From positions 40,209,076 to 40,273,075 of the forward strand of contig NC_088863.1 of the NCBI RefSeq assembly GCF_032884065.1: DNA of 64,000 nt. Direction: 5' to 3'. Below are positions 34,584-45,544 of the stretch, in pieces; position 1 is the stretch's first letter, and the number at the start of each line of letters is the position of its first letter. Position numbers and translations under genes: made by a program. The notes beneath the pieces are model-generated. The model was given only the letters and a program-made list of their open reading frames with translations, was not told the origin of the DNA and did not search any database. Origin of the DNA: Artemia franciscana. Taxonomy: Eukaryota; Arthropoda; Branchiopoda; Anostraca; Artemiidae.

Positions 34584-34925
34584 ATCTATCTATCTATCTA
34601 TCTATATAAAAACGAGTTGTGTGTATGCATGTTTATTTGTTTGTAAAAAGAGCGTTTGCATATGACGTCATTATTAGTACATACGGCTTTGTATATGGAC
34701 AGACAATGGGAAAGCCAAGAATGTTGTATATTCGCAATTTTTACGTAGTTTGAAACACATATATAAATCTATCTATATTCACAGGTGGGACACAGGGACA
34801 CAACTACAATGGCGCGTAAGTAATATGGCGCGTAACGACTTACGCGCGCGGGGGGGCTTGGGGGGGCGCGAAGCGCCCCACCAACTAGGTGTTGGGGTGG
34901 CGCGAAGCGCCACCCCAACAGCTAG
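34584..34925 (+). mobile_element. Short Helitron with 3' hairpin and CTAG end
   Basis: A TCTATCTATCTA tract runs into TCTATATAAAAACGAGTTG, the 5' end seen in other copies (58,037). The 3' end has a 13-bp hairpin (34,891-34,919, loop GAA) followed by AG and CTAG at 34,922-34,925, then T. A second smaller hairpin (GGGGCGC-GAA-GCGCCCC) precedes it. It may be the true end of the RepHel element or a small element inserted beside it. Confidence 0.75.
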
Positions 34926-35139
34926 TACTGTCATAATTTAAAAAGAATAAACATCTCATAATTAGAGCTCATAAACATAGCTTAATTGTTCTAATGGACA
35001 ATTGTGATTATGAACAGAAAAGGAAAGCCATAATTCCAGATAGAACCAAATATAGAAACACTCGATTTTGATCCAACTAAAAATACAAAAAGGCAAGAAC
35101 TGAAATTCAGGTATTGAAAAAGAATTTACATGTAACCTT

Positions 35140-35588
35140 ACAATTTTACGGTAAGTTTTATCCAAGTGGTTGTTACGTATCCAAAATGTATGGCTAACCT
35201 GAAATTCATAAGAATGGTGCCCCGCTCCTTCCCATTGTATCAACTTTTCAGTCACCTGTTTCAAATTAGGAAAATGGTTGTCAGTGACTTTCCGTCCACT
35301 TTTAGGACCTAAGAAATCTTATCTAAAAATTCCACTAGCCTCATTAAAAAATTAATTACTTTGCATTGGAGGAGAATCTGATTCTCTGCAGTTTTGATAT
35401 TATATCCATGTATTCCAATTGTGATGTAAAAAATGAAAATAAATATTAAAGAATAAAATGCAAAAACACTTTGATTTGTTACAGGATGTAACCTTAGCGA
35501 GCTTGGATATTGATGTTTTAATGAAATTGGTTACTTCGGTTAATAAATACTCTTTTTACTCCAGTTTCAGAGGAGATAAATAGGTATA
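35140..35588 (+). pseudogene. Penelope-like element RT, first segment
   Basis: KMYG-stop-PEIHKNGAPLLPIVS at about 35,180-35,245 matches the (R)IYGLPKIHK..PLRPIVS landmark of Penelope-like RTs. LDIDVLMKLVTSVNKYSFYS follows at about 35,500-35,566 and SFRGDK runs into the LINE insertion. The frame resumes at 39,016 after the LINE. Stops are present. The minus-strand ORF 34,962-35,264 is its antisense shadow. Confidence 0.68.
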
Positions 35589-35922
35589 CAGGGATAAATA
35601 TCCCTGTAGTAGCATAATATTTGTAGGCATGAATATATAATGAGTCGGAGGTAATAGGCTTGGGACTGTCCGTGTGGGATTTTGACTCTTGTTGATAGAA
35701 GAGCATCGCCAAGTGCTGAAAACCGTGTTGTGACCAAGATGGGCCCAGGATTGCACAAAACCTCCAACTTATTGGAGGTCCCTGGGACTTCTTGCTTTCT
35801 GGTTCTAAGCCAGCTTAAGCGCTTCGGTGTAGACTTGAGAAGATATGCTGGGCCCCGTCCTGCACTGGTATTTGGTATCATTGGTTTTCCTGAGGCCAAA
35901 ATAATTTCAATGATTTAAAGAA

Positions 35923-38800
35923 CATGAAAATTCGAACTTGGAATGATACAACGCTAAAAGATGGTTACCGTATTGACATTTTGACTGATGAATTCATACG
36001 GTTTGAACTGGATTTATTAGGAGTTTCCGAAACTCACATCCCAGGGGTAGGAATTATGAAATTAGGTGACATAGAATTTATTTACTCAGGTGGGAAAGAT
36101 GGGGTCCATAGGCAGGGAGTAGGGCTCATGATGAATAAGGGAGCTGCTGAGTCTTGTTTAGGCTGGGAAGGTATTAATAATAGTATACTAATTGCTCATT
36201 TTATGACTAAAATTTAAGGATATCAGTTGTAGTGGTATATGCCCCTGTTGAACCAACTGACTGAGACACTAGTGACTCAGATGAATTTTGCTTACAGTTT
36301 ACAGAAGCAAATAGACAGGGTACCAGGTAGAATAGTGGTGTTTATACTTGGAGATTTTAACGCCCAGGTTGGTAGAAATAGGGATAGGTGGTATCCTATC
36401 CTAGATAAATTTGGTGAAGGAAAAGAAAACAGTAATGACTACAGACTTTTGTAATTTTGTATGTATATCAACCTAGTTATAACCAATACGGTGTTTGGTC
36501 ATAAAATGGCCCAAAAATTGACATGGTTCTCACGTGGTGGTAAGATAGGAAACCTTATTGATTATGTTATTGTAAACCAAAGACTAGCAGGATCAACACA
36601 AGGCACTAGGGTATGTAGGAGTGCTGTTACTGATGTTAAAAGTAATGTTAAAGATCTAGTAGTGTCTAAGATTAATTTAAATCTGAAATTTCGGAAGGGT
36701 AACTACCTCCCGGAAAATCATGATGTTGGTAGACTCCTAGATGAAAATTTTATAGAAACCTTCCAAGAACAGTTGAATACTAAACTTGAGAGTTTAAAAT
36801 TTGATAATAAGTAAGATGAAAGGAATTATTTTAGACAAACGATTTATGAAGTTACTGTTGGCGTCTTAGGGAAGACTACAACTAGGTATATTAGTAAAAA
36901 ACCTTTATGTTTAATAGAAAGTAGAAGGGGTTTTTGCAAGGATTATCCGAGTGATAGATCATATGAAAACAAAAGGAATGTAAGGAAAGTGAAGATAGCA
37001 TTAAAATATAAACTAGGAGAAATGAAATAGAGGCCATGGATAAAACTGCTCAAGATCTGGAAGATGCAGCTTGACGACATAATAGTAAAATATTTTACTG
37101 GCATGTTAATAAATTGAGAAAGAATAGTCAACCCGAACTAGTCCCACTTAAAGATAGGAATGGGGTCACAATTAGTGATAAGGAAAAAGTTAAAGAGAGA
37201 TGAGTGGAACATTTTGAGAATGTGCTAAATCGAGATGCAGTCGCTAGAAAAGATATAGATGAAAATGAAAAACTTTGTGATACCTTGGCCGTGAAGGAAG
37301 ATTTGATTTGTGTGGAAGAATTAGCAACAGTACTAAAAGAATTGAAGAATAATAAGGCTCCAGGTGCTGATAGTGTGATAAATGAGTTTCTTAAATATGA
37401 TGTCTCTGAGGTTAGAAATAAGCTACTGAAGATTATGAATATGATTTTTGAAAAAGAGGAAGTACCTAATAATTTTAGGAAGCCCTTAATTAAACCACTG
37501 TACAAGAAAGGTGACAAGAGTGAGTGTCGTAATTATCGAGGCATTAGTCTGGCCTCTGTAGGTAGTAAATTACTTAGCAATATGATACTTTTTAGAGTGA
37601 GAGATACTGTGGACAAAGTTTTTGGAGAAGAACAATGCAGTTTTAGAAAAGGTAGAGGATGTGTCAACCAAGTTTTCACTTTTAGGTTAATAATTGAGAA
37701 GTTCCTTATTGGCAAACAACTTTGGTCCTCAGCTTTATCAATTTTGAGCAAGTGTTCGATTCTGTTGATAGGAGAGCTTTAGAAAAGGTCTTATCCTTAT
37801 ATGGTATGCCAGACAAATATATTAAAGTGATTTGTGCTATGTACGAGAATAATACTGCTGCGGTTAAGGTAGAAAAAGAGGTTAGCAACTGGTTTTGTAT
37901 TGAATCAGGAGTTAAGCAGGGTTTTTGTTCTGCCTGCTTTATATAAATGATTTTGATGGACTTCGGCTTAAGGAACACAGGAAAGGCAATTGCAGGCCAA
38001 AGAATCAAATGGGGATTAAAAACTCTTCTGAACTTAGATTATGCTGAGAATTTAAGCATATTAGATGAAAGTTTGAGCAAAATGAATGAATTCTTAGAGG
38101 TTTTGCGAGTTCAGGGTGCTAGAATAGGTTTGAAAATTAATGTTGTGAAGACCAAGTCTTTAAGGCTAGGAATAAGTGAATCTGAAAAGGTGACGTTGAG
38201 TAACGAAAATATTGATCCAATTTGCACCTTCACTTACCTTGGTAGCATCAGTAGTAAAGACATTGGGAGCAGTGAAGATGTTAAAAGTAGAATAGCTAAG
38301 GCTCAGGGTGTTTTTTCACAGTTAAAAAAATGTTTGGAAGAATAGGAAGATAAGTCTGCAAATTTTGGAAGTAATAGTGATGACAGCGTTCAAATATGGC
38401 TCTGAAGCATGAGTGCTCTTAAAAGCAGAAGAAAATTTATTAGATGTTTTCCAGAGAAATCGCCTACGGAGTGTTCTGGATACCCGGCAGACTGACCGTA
38501 TTTCAAACTGTAGGTTGTTCAAAAATGTGGATCAATCCCGCTTTCTAGGCCCGCAGGCCACGTTCTGCGGAAGAAGGGTGACAAATTGCCGAAGACTGTC
38601 CTTTTTGGCCATCCGTCTGGGGCTACACGGAAAGCAGGTTTTTTCCGTCTGGGGTGGGAGGATGTCATAAAGAAAGATTTAAAGGAAATGAGAACTCCCC
38701 GGGAGGGTATAAAGAGGGAGGCCTTGAATATATTAGGTTGGAGGAGGAGCGTGCGTGGCTGTGTTGGCCTCAGGTGGCTTGGTGTTGCCGTGAGTTATTA
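35923..38800 (+). pseudogene. LINE endonuclease-reverse transcriptase ORF, inactivated
   Basis: MKIRTWNDTTLKDGYRI at 35,924 starts an APE-type endonuclease (LGVSETHIPG with the catalytic Glu; LGDFNAQVG at about 36,350). After several stops the RT reads NNKAPGADSVINEFLK (37,345), KPLYKKGDKSECRNYRGISL (37,490), and EEQCSFRKGRGCVNQVFTFR. Motif A reads FINFEQVFDSVD, so the first catalytic Asp is Asn. Motif B (GVKQG) is shortened. The FADD box reads YAENLS at about 38,041, so both catalytic Asp are gone. The C-terminus has LGWEDVIKKDLKEM. Frame changes occur at about 36,217, 36,455, 36,815-37,200, 37,740, 37,940 and 38,345. Similarity to the CFDP2/BovB-type proteins supports RTE. Confidence 0.88.
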
Positions 38801-38829
38801 GTAGTAGTAGTAGTAATAGTAGTAGTAGC

Positions 38830-38917
<88 letters not shown>

Positions 38918-38918
38918 A

Positions 38919-38954
<36 letters not shown>

Positions 38955-38960
38955 TTGTAA

Positions 38961-38996
<36 letters not shown>

Positions 38997-39015
38997 TAGT
39001 AGTAGTAGTAGTAGT
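38797..39015 (+). repeat. (TAG)n microsatellite tail
   Basis: About 70 TAG/GTA units with a few substitutions (AAT, GCA, TGG). Long Val, Tyr and Thr homopolymer ORFs over it are artefacts. Confidence 0.95.
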
Positions 39016-39140
39016 ATAAATAGGTGTATGGTACACCGATAGGAGCACCTTTTAGCCCTCTGCTGATAAATCTTTCCATGTATTTTACTGAAACGTCGGC
39101 TAAAGAGAATTTTAGAGACTCCCCTTGTTTCTGGGATAGA
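39016..39140 (+). pseudogene. Penelope-like RT, second segment (motif B region)
   Basis: In frame with the segment before the LINE: VYGTPIGAPFSPLLINLSMY at 39,024-39,083, then SPCFWDR up to 39,140. GTPIGAPFSPLL is the RT motif with conserved GxPxxxxLSP spacing. FWDR is followed immediately by the foldback element, and the FMDD box lies on the other side at 40,858. Confidence 0.82.
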
Positions 39141-40857
39141 TTAAATAAAAAAAATAAGTTTTTTTAACTGAAAGTAAGGAGCGACATTAAAACTTAAAAC
39201 GAACAGAAATTACTTCGTATATGAAAGAGGCTGCTTCCTCATCTACGCCCCGCTCTTTACGCTAAAGTTTGACTCTGTCTCTCAATTCTTCTTTTTAAAA
39301 CAGTAAAAAACTTTAGCGTAAAGAGCGGGGCTTTGATGAGGAAGCAGCCTCTTTCATATACGAAGTAATTTCTGTTCGTTTTAAGTTTTAATGTCGCTCC
39401 TTACTTTCAGTTAAAAAAAACTTGTTTTTTTTATTTAATTTCTGAACGTTTTTGAATCAATGCATGTTTTGATTTTGGCTCTCCGCAGAGGAATAATTAA
39501 AACGAAATTTGAATTTTTTTTTTTTGGCTAAATGGCTTTCTCATAATTTTGATCGAATGATTTTGAGAAAAAAAGAGCGGGGGAGGAAGCCTAGTTGCCC
39601 TCCGATTTTTTGGTCAATTAAAAAGGCAACTAGAACTTTTAATTTTTTACGAATATTTTTATTAGTAAAAGATTTACGTAACTTATAAATTAGCTTACGT
39701 AAAGAACTTTTGTATTCTCATATTTTTATTACATATATGAGGGGGTTCGCCCCCTTGTCAGATCCTCGCTCTTTACACTAAAGCTTAAATTTTGTACCAA
39801 TTCATTAAGAATGACCCCAGAATCACAAAAGCCGTAGAATAAATAGTTGAAATTACTAAAAATACTTTAACGTAAAGAGCGAGGTATTAGGAGTAGGGTG
39901 AGCCCCTCAAATGGGTAATAGTTTCTGTTTGTTTTAAGTTTTAATGCTGTTCCTTACTTCCAGCTGAAATAACTTTTTCATATTTATTTTTTCATTGTGT
40001 TTTTAAATAATGCTATTAAATCCTGCGATCCCTTCATGGAGATTTTCTTCCCCCATGACAAATTATCGATGGAAAGTCCCCCAGCATATCCCCCTCTTCT
40101 CAACCCCTCCCCCAACCAAAAAAATCCTCCTGAAAACGCCTGTACACTTCCCAATAACCATTACTATATGTAAGCATTGGTCAAAGTTTGTAACTTGTTG
40201 CCCCTCCCATGGGGACTGTGGGGGAGTAAGTCGTCCCCAAAGACATAGTTATAAGGTTTTTCGACTACGCTAAATAAAATGGCTATCTCAGAATTTTGAT
40301 CCGTTGACTTTGGTAAAATAATTAGCGTGGGAGGGGGCCTAGGTGCCCTCCAATTTTTTTGGTCACTTAAAAAGGGCACTAGAACTTTTCATTTCCGTTA
40401 GAATGAGCCCTCTTGCAACATTCTAGGACAACTGGGTCGATACGATCACCCCTGGGAAAAAGAAAAAAAAACAACAAAAAAACAAAAAAACAAATAAACA
40501 CGTATCCGTGATCTGCCTTCTGGCAAAAAATACAAAATTCCACATTTTTGTAGATAGGAGCTTGAAACTTCTACAGTAGGGTTCTCTGATACGCGGAATC
40601 TGATGGTGTGATTTTCGTTAAGATTCTAAGACTTCTAGGGGGCGTTTCCCCCTATTTTCTAAAATAACGCAAATTTTCTCAGGCTCGTAACTTTTGATGG
40701 GTAAGACTAAACTTGATTAAACTTATATATTTAAACTCAGCATTAAAATGCAATTTTTTTGATGTAGGTATTGGTATCAAAATTCCATTTTTTAGAGTTT
40801 TGGTTACTACAGAGCCGGGTCGCTCCTTACTACAGTTCGTTACCACGAACTGTTTGA
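39141..40857 (+). mobile_element. Foldback element copy A, inserted in the Penelope-like RT
   Basis: Starts TTAAATAAAAAAAATAAG and ends with a small hairpin (CAGTTCG-TTACCA-CGAACTG) followed by TTTGA. Removing it joins GATAGA to TTCATGG and restores FWDR-FMDD in frame, so the borders are precise and there is no target duplication; the site is A^T. The left 300 bp is an inverted repeat (arms about 39,141-39,271 and 39,309-39,438). A second inverted motif, GCTCTTTACRCTAAAG, lies at 39,767-39,783 and 39,866-39,882. The body contains two or three units of the ~275-bp repeat (39,540-39,650 and 40,285-40,450). No ORF of significance. Confidence 0.85.
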
Positions 40858-41330
40858 TTCATGGATGATGTAGTCTGTATTTGAAAGCATGGATTTGAAT
40901 CTTTAAACCTTTTTCTTGCACATTTTAATAGCTGTGATAAAAAAAGCTTATAGTTCTCACTATACTAGAAGTGTCCTACACCTTGCTTATGTCAATATAT
41001 AGCAAACCATCGAACAGTGACAGATATTTAAATTTTCACTCATGCCACCAGCTTTAGTAATTGGCTTTAATTCATTAGTTGACAGGATTCTTAAAATTTT
41101 TTCCCAGGAATCTCGTGATTCAGAATTATTGTATTCAAAAAACATTTTATTTTGTAATAGTTATCCAACTAAATTTATAAACGAAATAATATAAAATAGA
41201 CATATTAAAAATAATAAAAAAGTAAATGCAGTTTCACAGTCTTCCAAATTTCATTTGACAAAAATTTATATTTCTTTACCGTATGTACCTGGTCTATGGG
41301 AAAAACTTAACAGGTTTAATACAATGAAGC
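40858..41330 (+). pseudogene. Penelope-like RT, third segment (catalytic box and linker)
   Basis: FMDDVVCI, a stop, then KHGFESLNLFLAHFNSCDKK reads on from FWDR. FMDD corresponds to the YxDD catalytic box. After more stops NSYPTKFINEII (about 41,145) and KIYISLPYVPGLWEKL (41,260-41,310) follow; SLPYVPGLSEKL is the typical linker beyond the RT in Penelope-like elements. No GIY-YIG nuclease seen. Confidence 0.78.
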
Positions 41331-41644
41331 AGTTTTCTGAAATCTGGGAAGGACTTGACATTTGGAAAATTGGGTATTGGTGTATAAAGTATTTCTTGTT
41401 GACGTGGAAAGTTTATACTGGGCGAACTCACCAACAGTTTGATGAACCATTTATTGAGCTCAATAGACAAAGCTCTGAAATTTATGAAGCAGTTTTCTGA
41501 AATCTGGGAAGGACTTGACATTTGGAAAATTGGGTATTGGTGTATAAAGTATTTCTTGTTCATGTGGAAAGTTTATACTGGGCGAACTCACCAACAGTTT
41601 GATGAACCATTTATTGAGCTCAATAGACAAAGCTCTGAAATTTA
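41325..41644 (+). repeat. Two nearly identical 160-bp tandem units
   Basis: 41,325-41,484 and 41,485-41,644 differ at two or three bases (TTGTTGACG vs TTGTTCATG). The unit length is not a multiple of three, so it breaks any frame. Both strands give spurious ORFs. Confidence 0.93.
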
Positions 41645-41689
41645 GTAAGCCTACTGAAACTTTTGCTTTGGTTTTGGTGGAACACATTT

Positions 41690-42250
41690 GATTTTGACTA
41701 TTTTGAAGAGTATAACATTCTCAAAGTTTCAATTTGATGCAATTGGGAAATGAGGGTTTAGTTGTCCTTAGGTCACTTTGGAATCTTAACAAGGGAACTT
41801 GAGCTTTCAATTTTCAATCAAATGACCCTTCTCCAAAGTTTATGCCACCACCCCTTCCATAAAATCCAATTATACCCCCGGGACATAACTTACAGCACCT
41901 GGCTCCGGGCCTTGGGAGGGTTGTCTTGCCCAGGAGTTTTTGTTATCTGACCTTTTGACTATTTTGAACAAATTCATTATCTGCAAATTTTGATCGGATG
42001 CATTTGAGGAAAAGAGGGCTCGGGAGAGGGGGGCTTGTTGCCCTCCAACCACTTTTGACTCTTAAAAGGGAACTAGAATTTCTAATTTCCAATCGAAAGA
42101 GCCCCTTCCAAAGTTTATGCGACCATCCCTTCCATATGAAGTGCCCCTGGGAAAAAATAATAAAAAATTGAAGCCTTTTACTATGCTTTTACTATATATC
42201 TTTCACTATAGGCAACGCTATAGCGTTACTACTGATGATATTTGGTTTGT
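41690..42250 (-). repeat. About two units of the ~275-bp array, reverse orientation
   Basis: CTTAACAAGGGAACTTGAGC, TTTCAATTTTCAATCAAATGA, CCCTTCTCCAAAGTTTATGC, CCACCCCTTCCATA and, one unit later, CTTAAAAGGGAACTAGAATT, CTAATTTCCAATCGAAAGAG. It ends at CAACGCTATAGCGTT (42,212-42,226), a small palindrome also seen at 55,919 at the matching end of the plus-oriented array. Confidence 0.78.
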
Positions 42251-43364
42251 TTCGTTGTTACCAAGGAAAGACAATTCTTGAATTAATATAAAGCTATCGC
42301 AATAACTTGATTCCAAACAACTGAAACATTAAAGGTAATAAAATATTACAGACATATGTCAGTAAAAAAAATTGGCCACATTTGACAAAATCAGTCATAA
42401 TTTCTAGGAGATGAAAGCTATTATCAGTCTTCTGGTAAGAAAATATTTAGTAGTGATAATCTTTCTATATTTCAAAACTTGTAAGCAAAAGGGGCTTTAA
42501 ATGCTATTAGATCTGCAGATTTTTTTTAAGCAAATAATATTTTTGAACTGTGTAGATAAGAGGGTATTCAAAATTTAGTAAGTTCTAACGAGAAATAGAG
42601 CTCGCAAGCTCAAGAATCCTAACTTAAGTTCTTGGATGTCATGTAGTAGATTCAACCAACAATTCATATGTTGATTGCCCCGGATAAGTTTCCACATTAT
42701 GGTTAGCTCTGTTTTCCTAGATTTTAAGTTTTTGCTTAATTTTTTAATATTTGCATACTGACATACCTGGCAAGATTTTCAGAAGTTTACTATGGTATAT
42801 CCTAGCTTTTTCTAAAACCAATAAAACCGCATCTTTTTCAAGAATCTATAGTCCTTGATAAACTCCCTTAGCCCTCCCATGTCACGATTTAAAATTTGTT
42901 TGACCTCCCACCCCCGACACAACGCGGTCTTTAAGATTCAACTGTATCATTTCATCCGTTAATTTCCTTCCTTGAGGAATCGCAGATGTATTTTGATACC
43001 CTTGATGAATATAGTGTCTTTTGATTTAGCTCTGCTCTTTTCTCCAAGCCACAACTCAGTATCCACTCCCCTTTTAATCATTCTTTAAAAGTTTCAACTT
43101 AATATCTTAGACCATCCTTGGGATACATAAGTTTGTGAAAATCAAAAAAAAAGAAAAGAAGAAGAAATAAAAGAAACAAAACGAGAATGGTTGGAGCCAG
43201 TGAAGACAAAACGAAAAATCATAAGTATATATTTCGGCAAAGATCTCCACAAAACCGTCCTCAGATATGACGGTTTAATTTGTATTTAGACGGCTAATTG
43301 ATCTTGTTAAAAAATGGCAACGAATGTAAGTCGACGTCATCTAATTAAAATTTTCCTAAATGAA
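42250..43364. other. No gene; part resembles the 1.7-6 kb repeat in reverse
   Basis: 42,840-43,115 contains ATCGCAGATGTATTTTGATA, CTTTTGATTTAGC, TAAAAGTTTCAACTTAATA in the reverse of the order at 1,800-1,900. The rest is unassigned AT-rich sequence. Confidence 0.4.
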
Positions 43365-44335
43365 CTAGCTGTTGGGGTGGCGCTTCATGCCACCCCAACA
43401 CCTAGTTGGTGGGGGCGCTTCGTGCCACCAACCCCCCAAGCCCCCCCGCGCGCGTAAGTCGTTACGCGCCATATTAGTTACGCGCCATTGTAGTTGTGTC
43501 CCTGTGTCCCACCTGTGAATATAGATAGATATATATATGTTTTTAGCTACGTAAAACTTGCAAATATACAACATTCTTCGCTGTCCCATTGTCTTTACAT
43601 ATAAATAGATTGTCAGGTTTACCGACTCTTGAACATGCAACATATAATTGTCCATGGCAAAAACAACTCGTATTCAGGTCTATACCTCATTATTCTAATG
43701 ATTGCCCTTGAGCTTTGTTGATGGTGATTGCTAATCAAATATTCCCTGTGTCCTCATCGTCATTTATATATCCCCCTGTGCCCCCTGGCGTCCCCGTTGT
43801 AGTTGTGTCCTAGTCGTCATTTATAGTCGACAAACATGACGTCAGTCAACACACAAACATAACGTCAGTCGACAAACACGTCCCAGTAGTCATTTGTGTC
43901 ACGGTGTCCCAATCTGTCATTTCTCTTTGAGTGTCCCGGTCGTCATTTATATTCCCTGTGTCCCGGTCTGTATATACATTCGTTTTTGAATTGGTATATG
44001 GTGAAATAAATTTTTTGTTTTTTTCTTTTTTTTCATTTTAGTTTTTTTTTGGTTGTTACCTGTTTTTTAGCTTTTTTTTCTTTTTAGTTTTTTTTGTAGT
44101 TTTTACCTTTTTTAGTTTTTTTTATTTTTATTTTATTTTTTTAAGTTTTCTTTTTCTCCTTTATTTTTTAGTTTTTTCCTTTTTTTATTTTTTTCTTTTT
44201 TTCTTTTTTAGTTTTTTACCTTTTTTTAGTTTTTTTTTAGTTTTTTAGCTTTTTTAGTTTTTTTAGTATTTTCTTTTTAGTTTTTTTGTAGTTTTTACCT
44301 TTTTTAGTTTTTTTTTCTTCTTTTGTATTAATGCT
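43365..44335 (-). mobile_element. Helitron 3' portion, minus strand, followed by T-rich interior
   Basis: The minus-strand 3' end CTAG is at 43,365-43,368, with the hairpin GTTGGGGTGGC-GCTTCATGC-CACCCCAAC just inside. Next come the ACGCGCCATAT/ATTGTAGTTGTGTCC terminal segment, a scrap of helicase C-terminus (43,560-43,745), the GTGTCC minisatellite and a long stretch of AGTTTTTTT-type sequence (43,990-44,330). The 5' end is not reached; a plus-oriented copy adjoins. Confidence 0.8.
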
Positions 44336-44706
44336 AAAGAATGACGACCAGGACGCTCAAAGAGAAATTACAGACTAGGACACTAGGAAACAAATGACGA
44401 CCGGGATGCTGGGAATATAAATGAAGACTGGGACACAGGGATACAGCTACAAAGGGGATGCCGGGGGCACAGGGGGATATAGAAATGACGACGGGGACAC
44501 AGGGAATGTTCGATTTGCAATCACCATCAACAAAGCTCAAGGGCAATCATTAGAATAATCAGGTATAGATCTGAATACAGATAGTTTTTCCCATGGACAA
44601 TTTTATGTTGCATGTTCAAGAGTTGGTAAACCTGACAATCTATTTATATGCACAGACAATGGGACATCGAAGAATGTTGTATATTCGCAAGTTTTACGTA
44701 GTTAAA

Positions 44707-44769
<63 letters not shown>

Positions 44770-44910
44770 TTCTATATTCACAGGTGGAACACAGGGACAC
44801 AACTACAATGGCGCTTAACTAATATGGCGCGTAACAACTTACGCGCGCGGGGGGGGGGGCTTGAGGGGGCGCGAAGGGCCCCTACCAATTAGGTGTTGGG
44901 CGTCATCAAC
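44336..44910 (+). mobile_element. Helitron 3' portion, plus strand, truncated before the terminal hairpin
   Basis: GGGACAC minisatellite, then helicase C-terminal scrap ([12 protein letters not shown] at 44,520, [19 protein letters not shown] at 44,605), (AT)n at 44,708-44,767, then CACAGGTGGAACACAGGGACAC and the ACGCGCG segment. It stops at GGTGTTGGGCGTC without the second hairpin arm. Confidence 0.78.
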
Positions 44911-45530
44911 ACGACTGACGTCATGTTTGTGTGTTGACTTATGTCATATTTGTCGACTGACGTCATTATAAGGATTGAGCTGTATGTCGTCATGAAGTTG
45001 TTTGTCGACTGACGTCATGTTGGTCAACTTATGAAATTACAGACCGGGACACCGGGACACAAATGACGACCGGGAGGCAGGGAATATAAATGACGACCAG
45101 GACACTCAAAGAGAAAAACTACAACGGGGACGCCCGGGGCACAGGGGGGATATATAAATGACGACCGGGACACAGGGAATGTTCGAAGAGAAATTACAGA
45201 CCGGGACACCGGGACACAAATGACGACCGGGACACAGGGAATATAAATGACGACCGGGACATTGGGACACAACTACAACGGGGATGTCGGGGGGCACAGG
45301 GGGATATATAAACGACGACGGAGACACAGGGAATATTCGATTAGCAGTCACCATCAACAAAGCTCAAGGGCAATCATTAGAATAGTGAGGTATAGATTTG
45401 AATACGGATTATTTTTCCCATGGACAATTATATGTTGCATGTTCAAGAGTCGGTAAACCTGACAATCTATTTATATGCACAGACAATGGGACAGCGAAGA
45501 ATGTTGTATATCCGCAAGTTTTTCAACCAT
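44911..45530 (+). mobile_element. Helitron internal segment, plus strand
   Basis: TGACGTCA-rich stretch (44,930-45,030), GGGACACCGGGACACAAATGACGACC minisatellite copies, and another helicase C-terminal scrap at 45,330-45,520 ending GTTGTATATCCGCAAGTTTT. Minus ORFs of repeated CPGRHLYS type come from the minisatellite and are not genes. Confidence 0.75.
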
Positions 45531-45544
45531 AAATAATAATCCAT

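Larger units (their letters stand above)
35589..39015 (+). mobile_element. RTE-like LINE, near full length, with target duplication and (TAG)n tail
   Basis: Flanked by ATAAATAGGTATA (35,576-35,588) and ATAAATAGGTGTA (39,016-39,028), a 13-bp target duplication with one difference. It begins with a small palindrome (CAGGGATA-AA-TATCCCTG, 35,589-35,606) and ends in about 215 bp of TAG repeats, the microsatellite tail style of RTE elements. Other copies of the family are at 13,268, 15,555 (minus) and 63,850, possibly also 53,000. Confidence 0.88.

Noticed and set aside
35199..35255. 57-bp minus-strand exon-like segment (acceptor GAAACAG, donor GTTAGC, frame VTEKLIQWEGAGHHSYEFQ)
   Set aside because: The plus strand of the same bases encodes the Penelope-like IHKNGAPLLPIVS landmark, so the minus frame is its antisense shadow.
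38654..39079. ORFs of poly-Val, poly-Thr and poly-Tyr
   Set aside because: Produced by the (TAG)n tail of the LINE.
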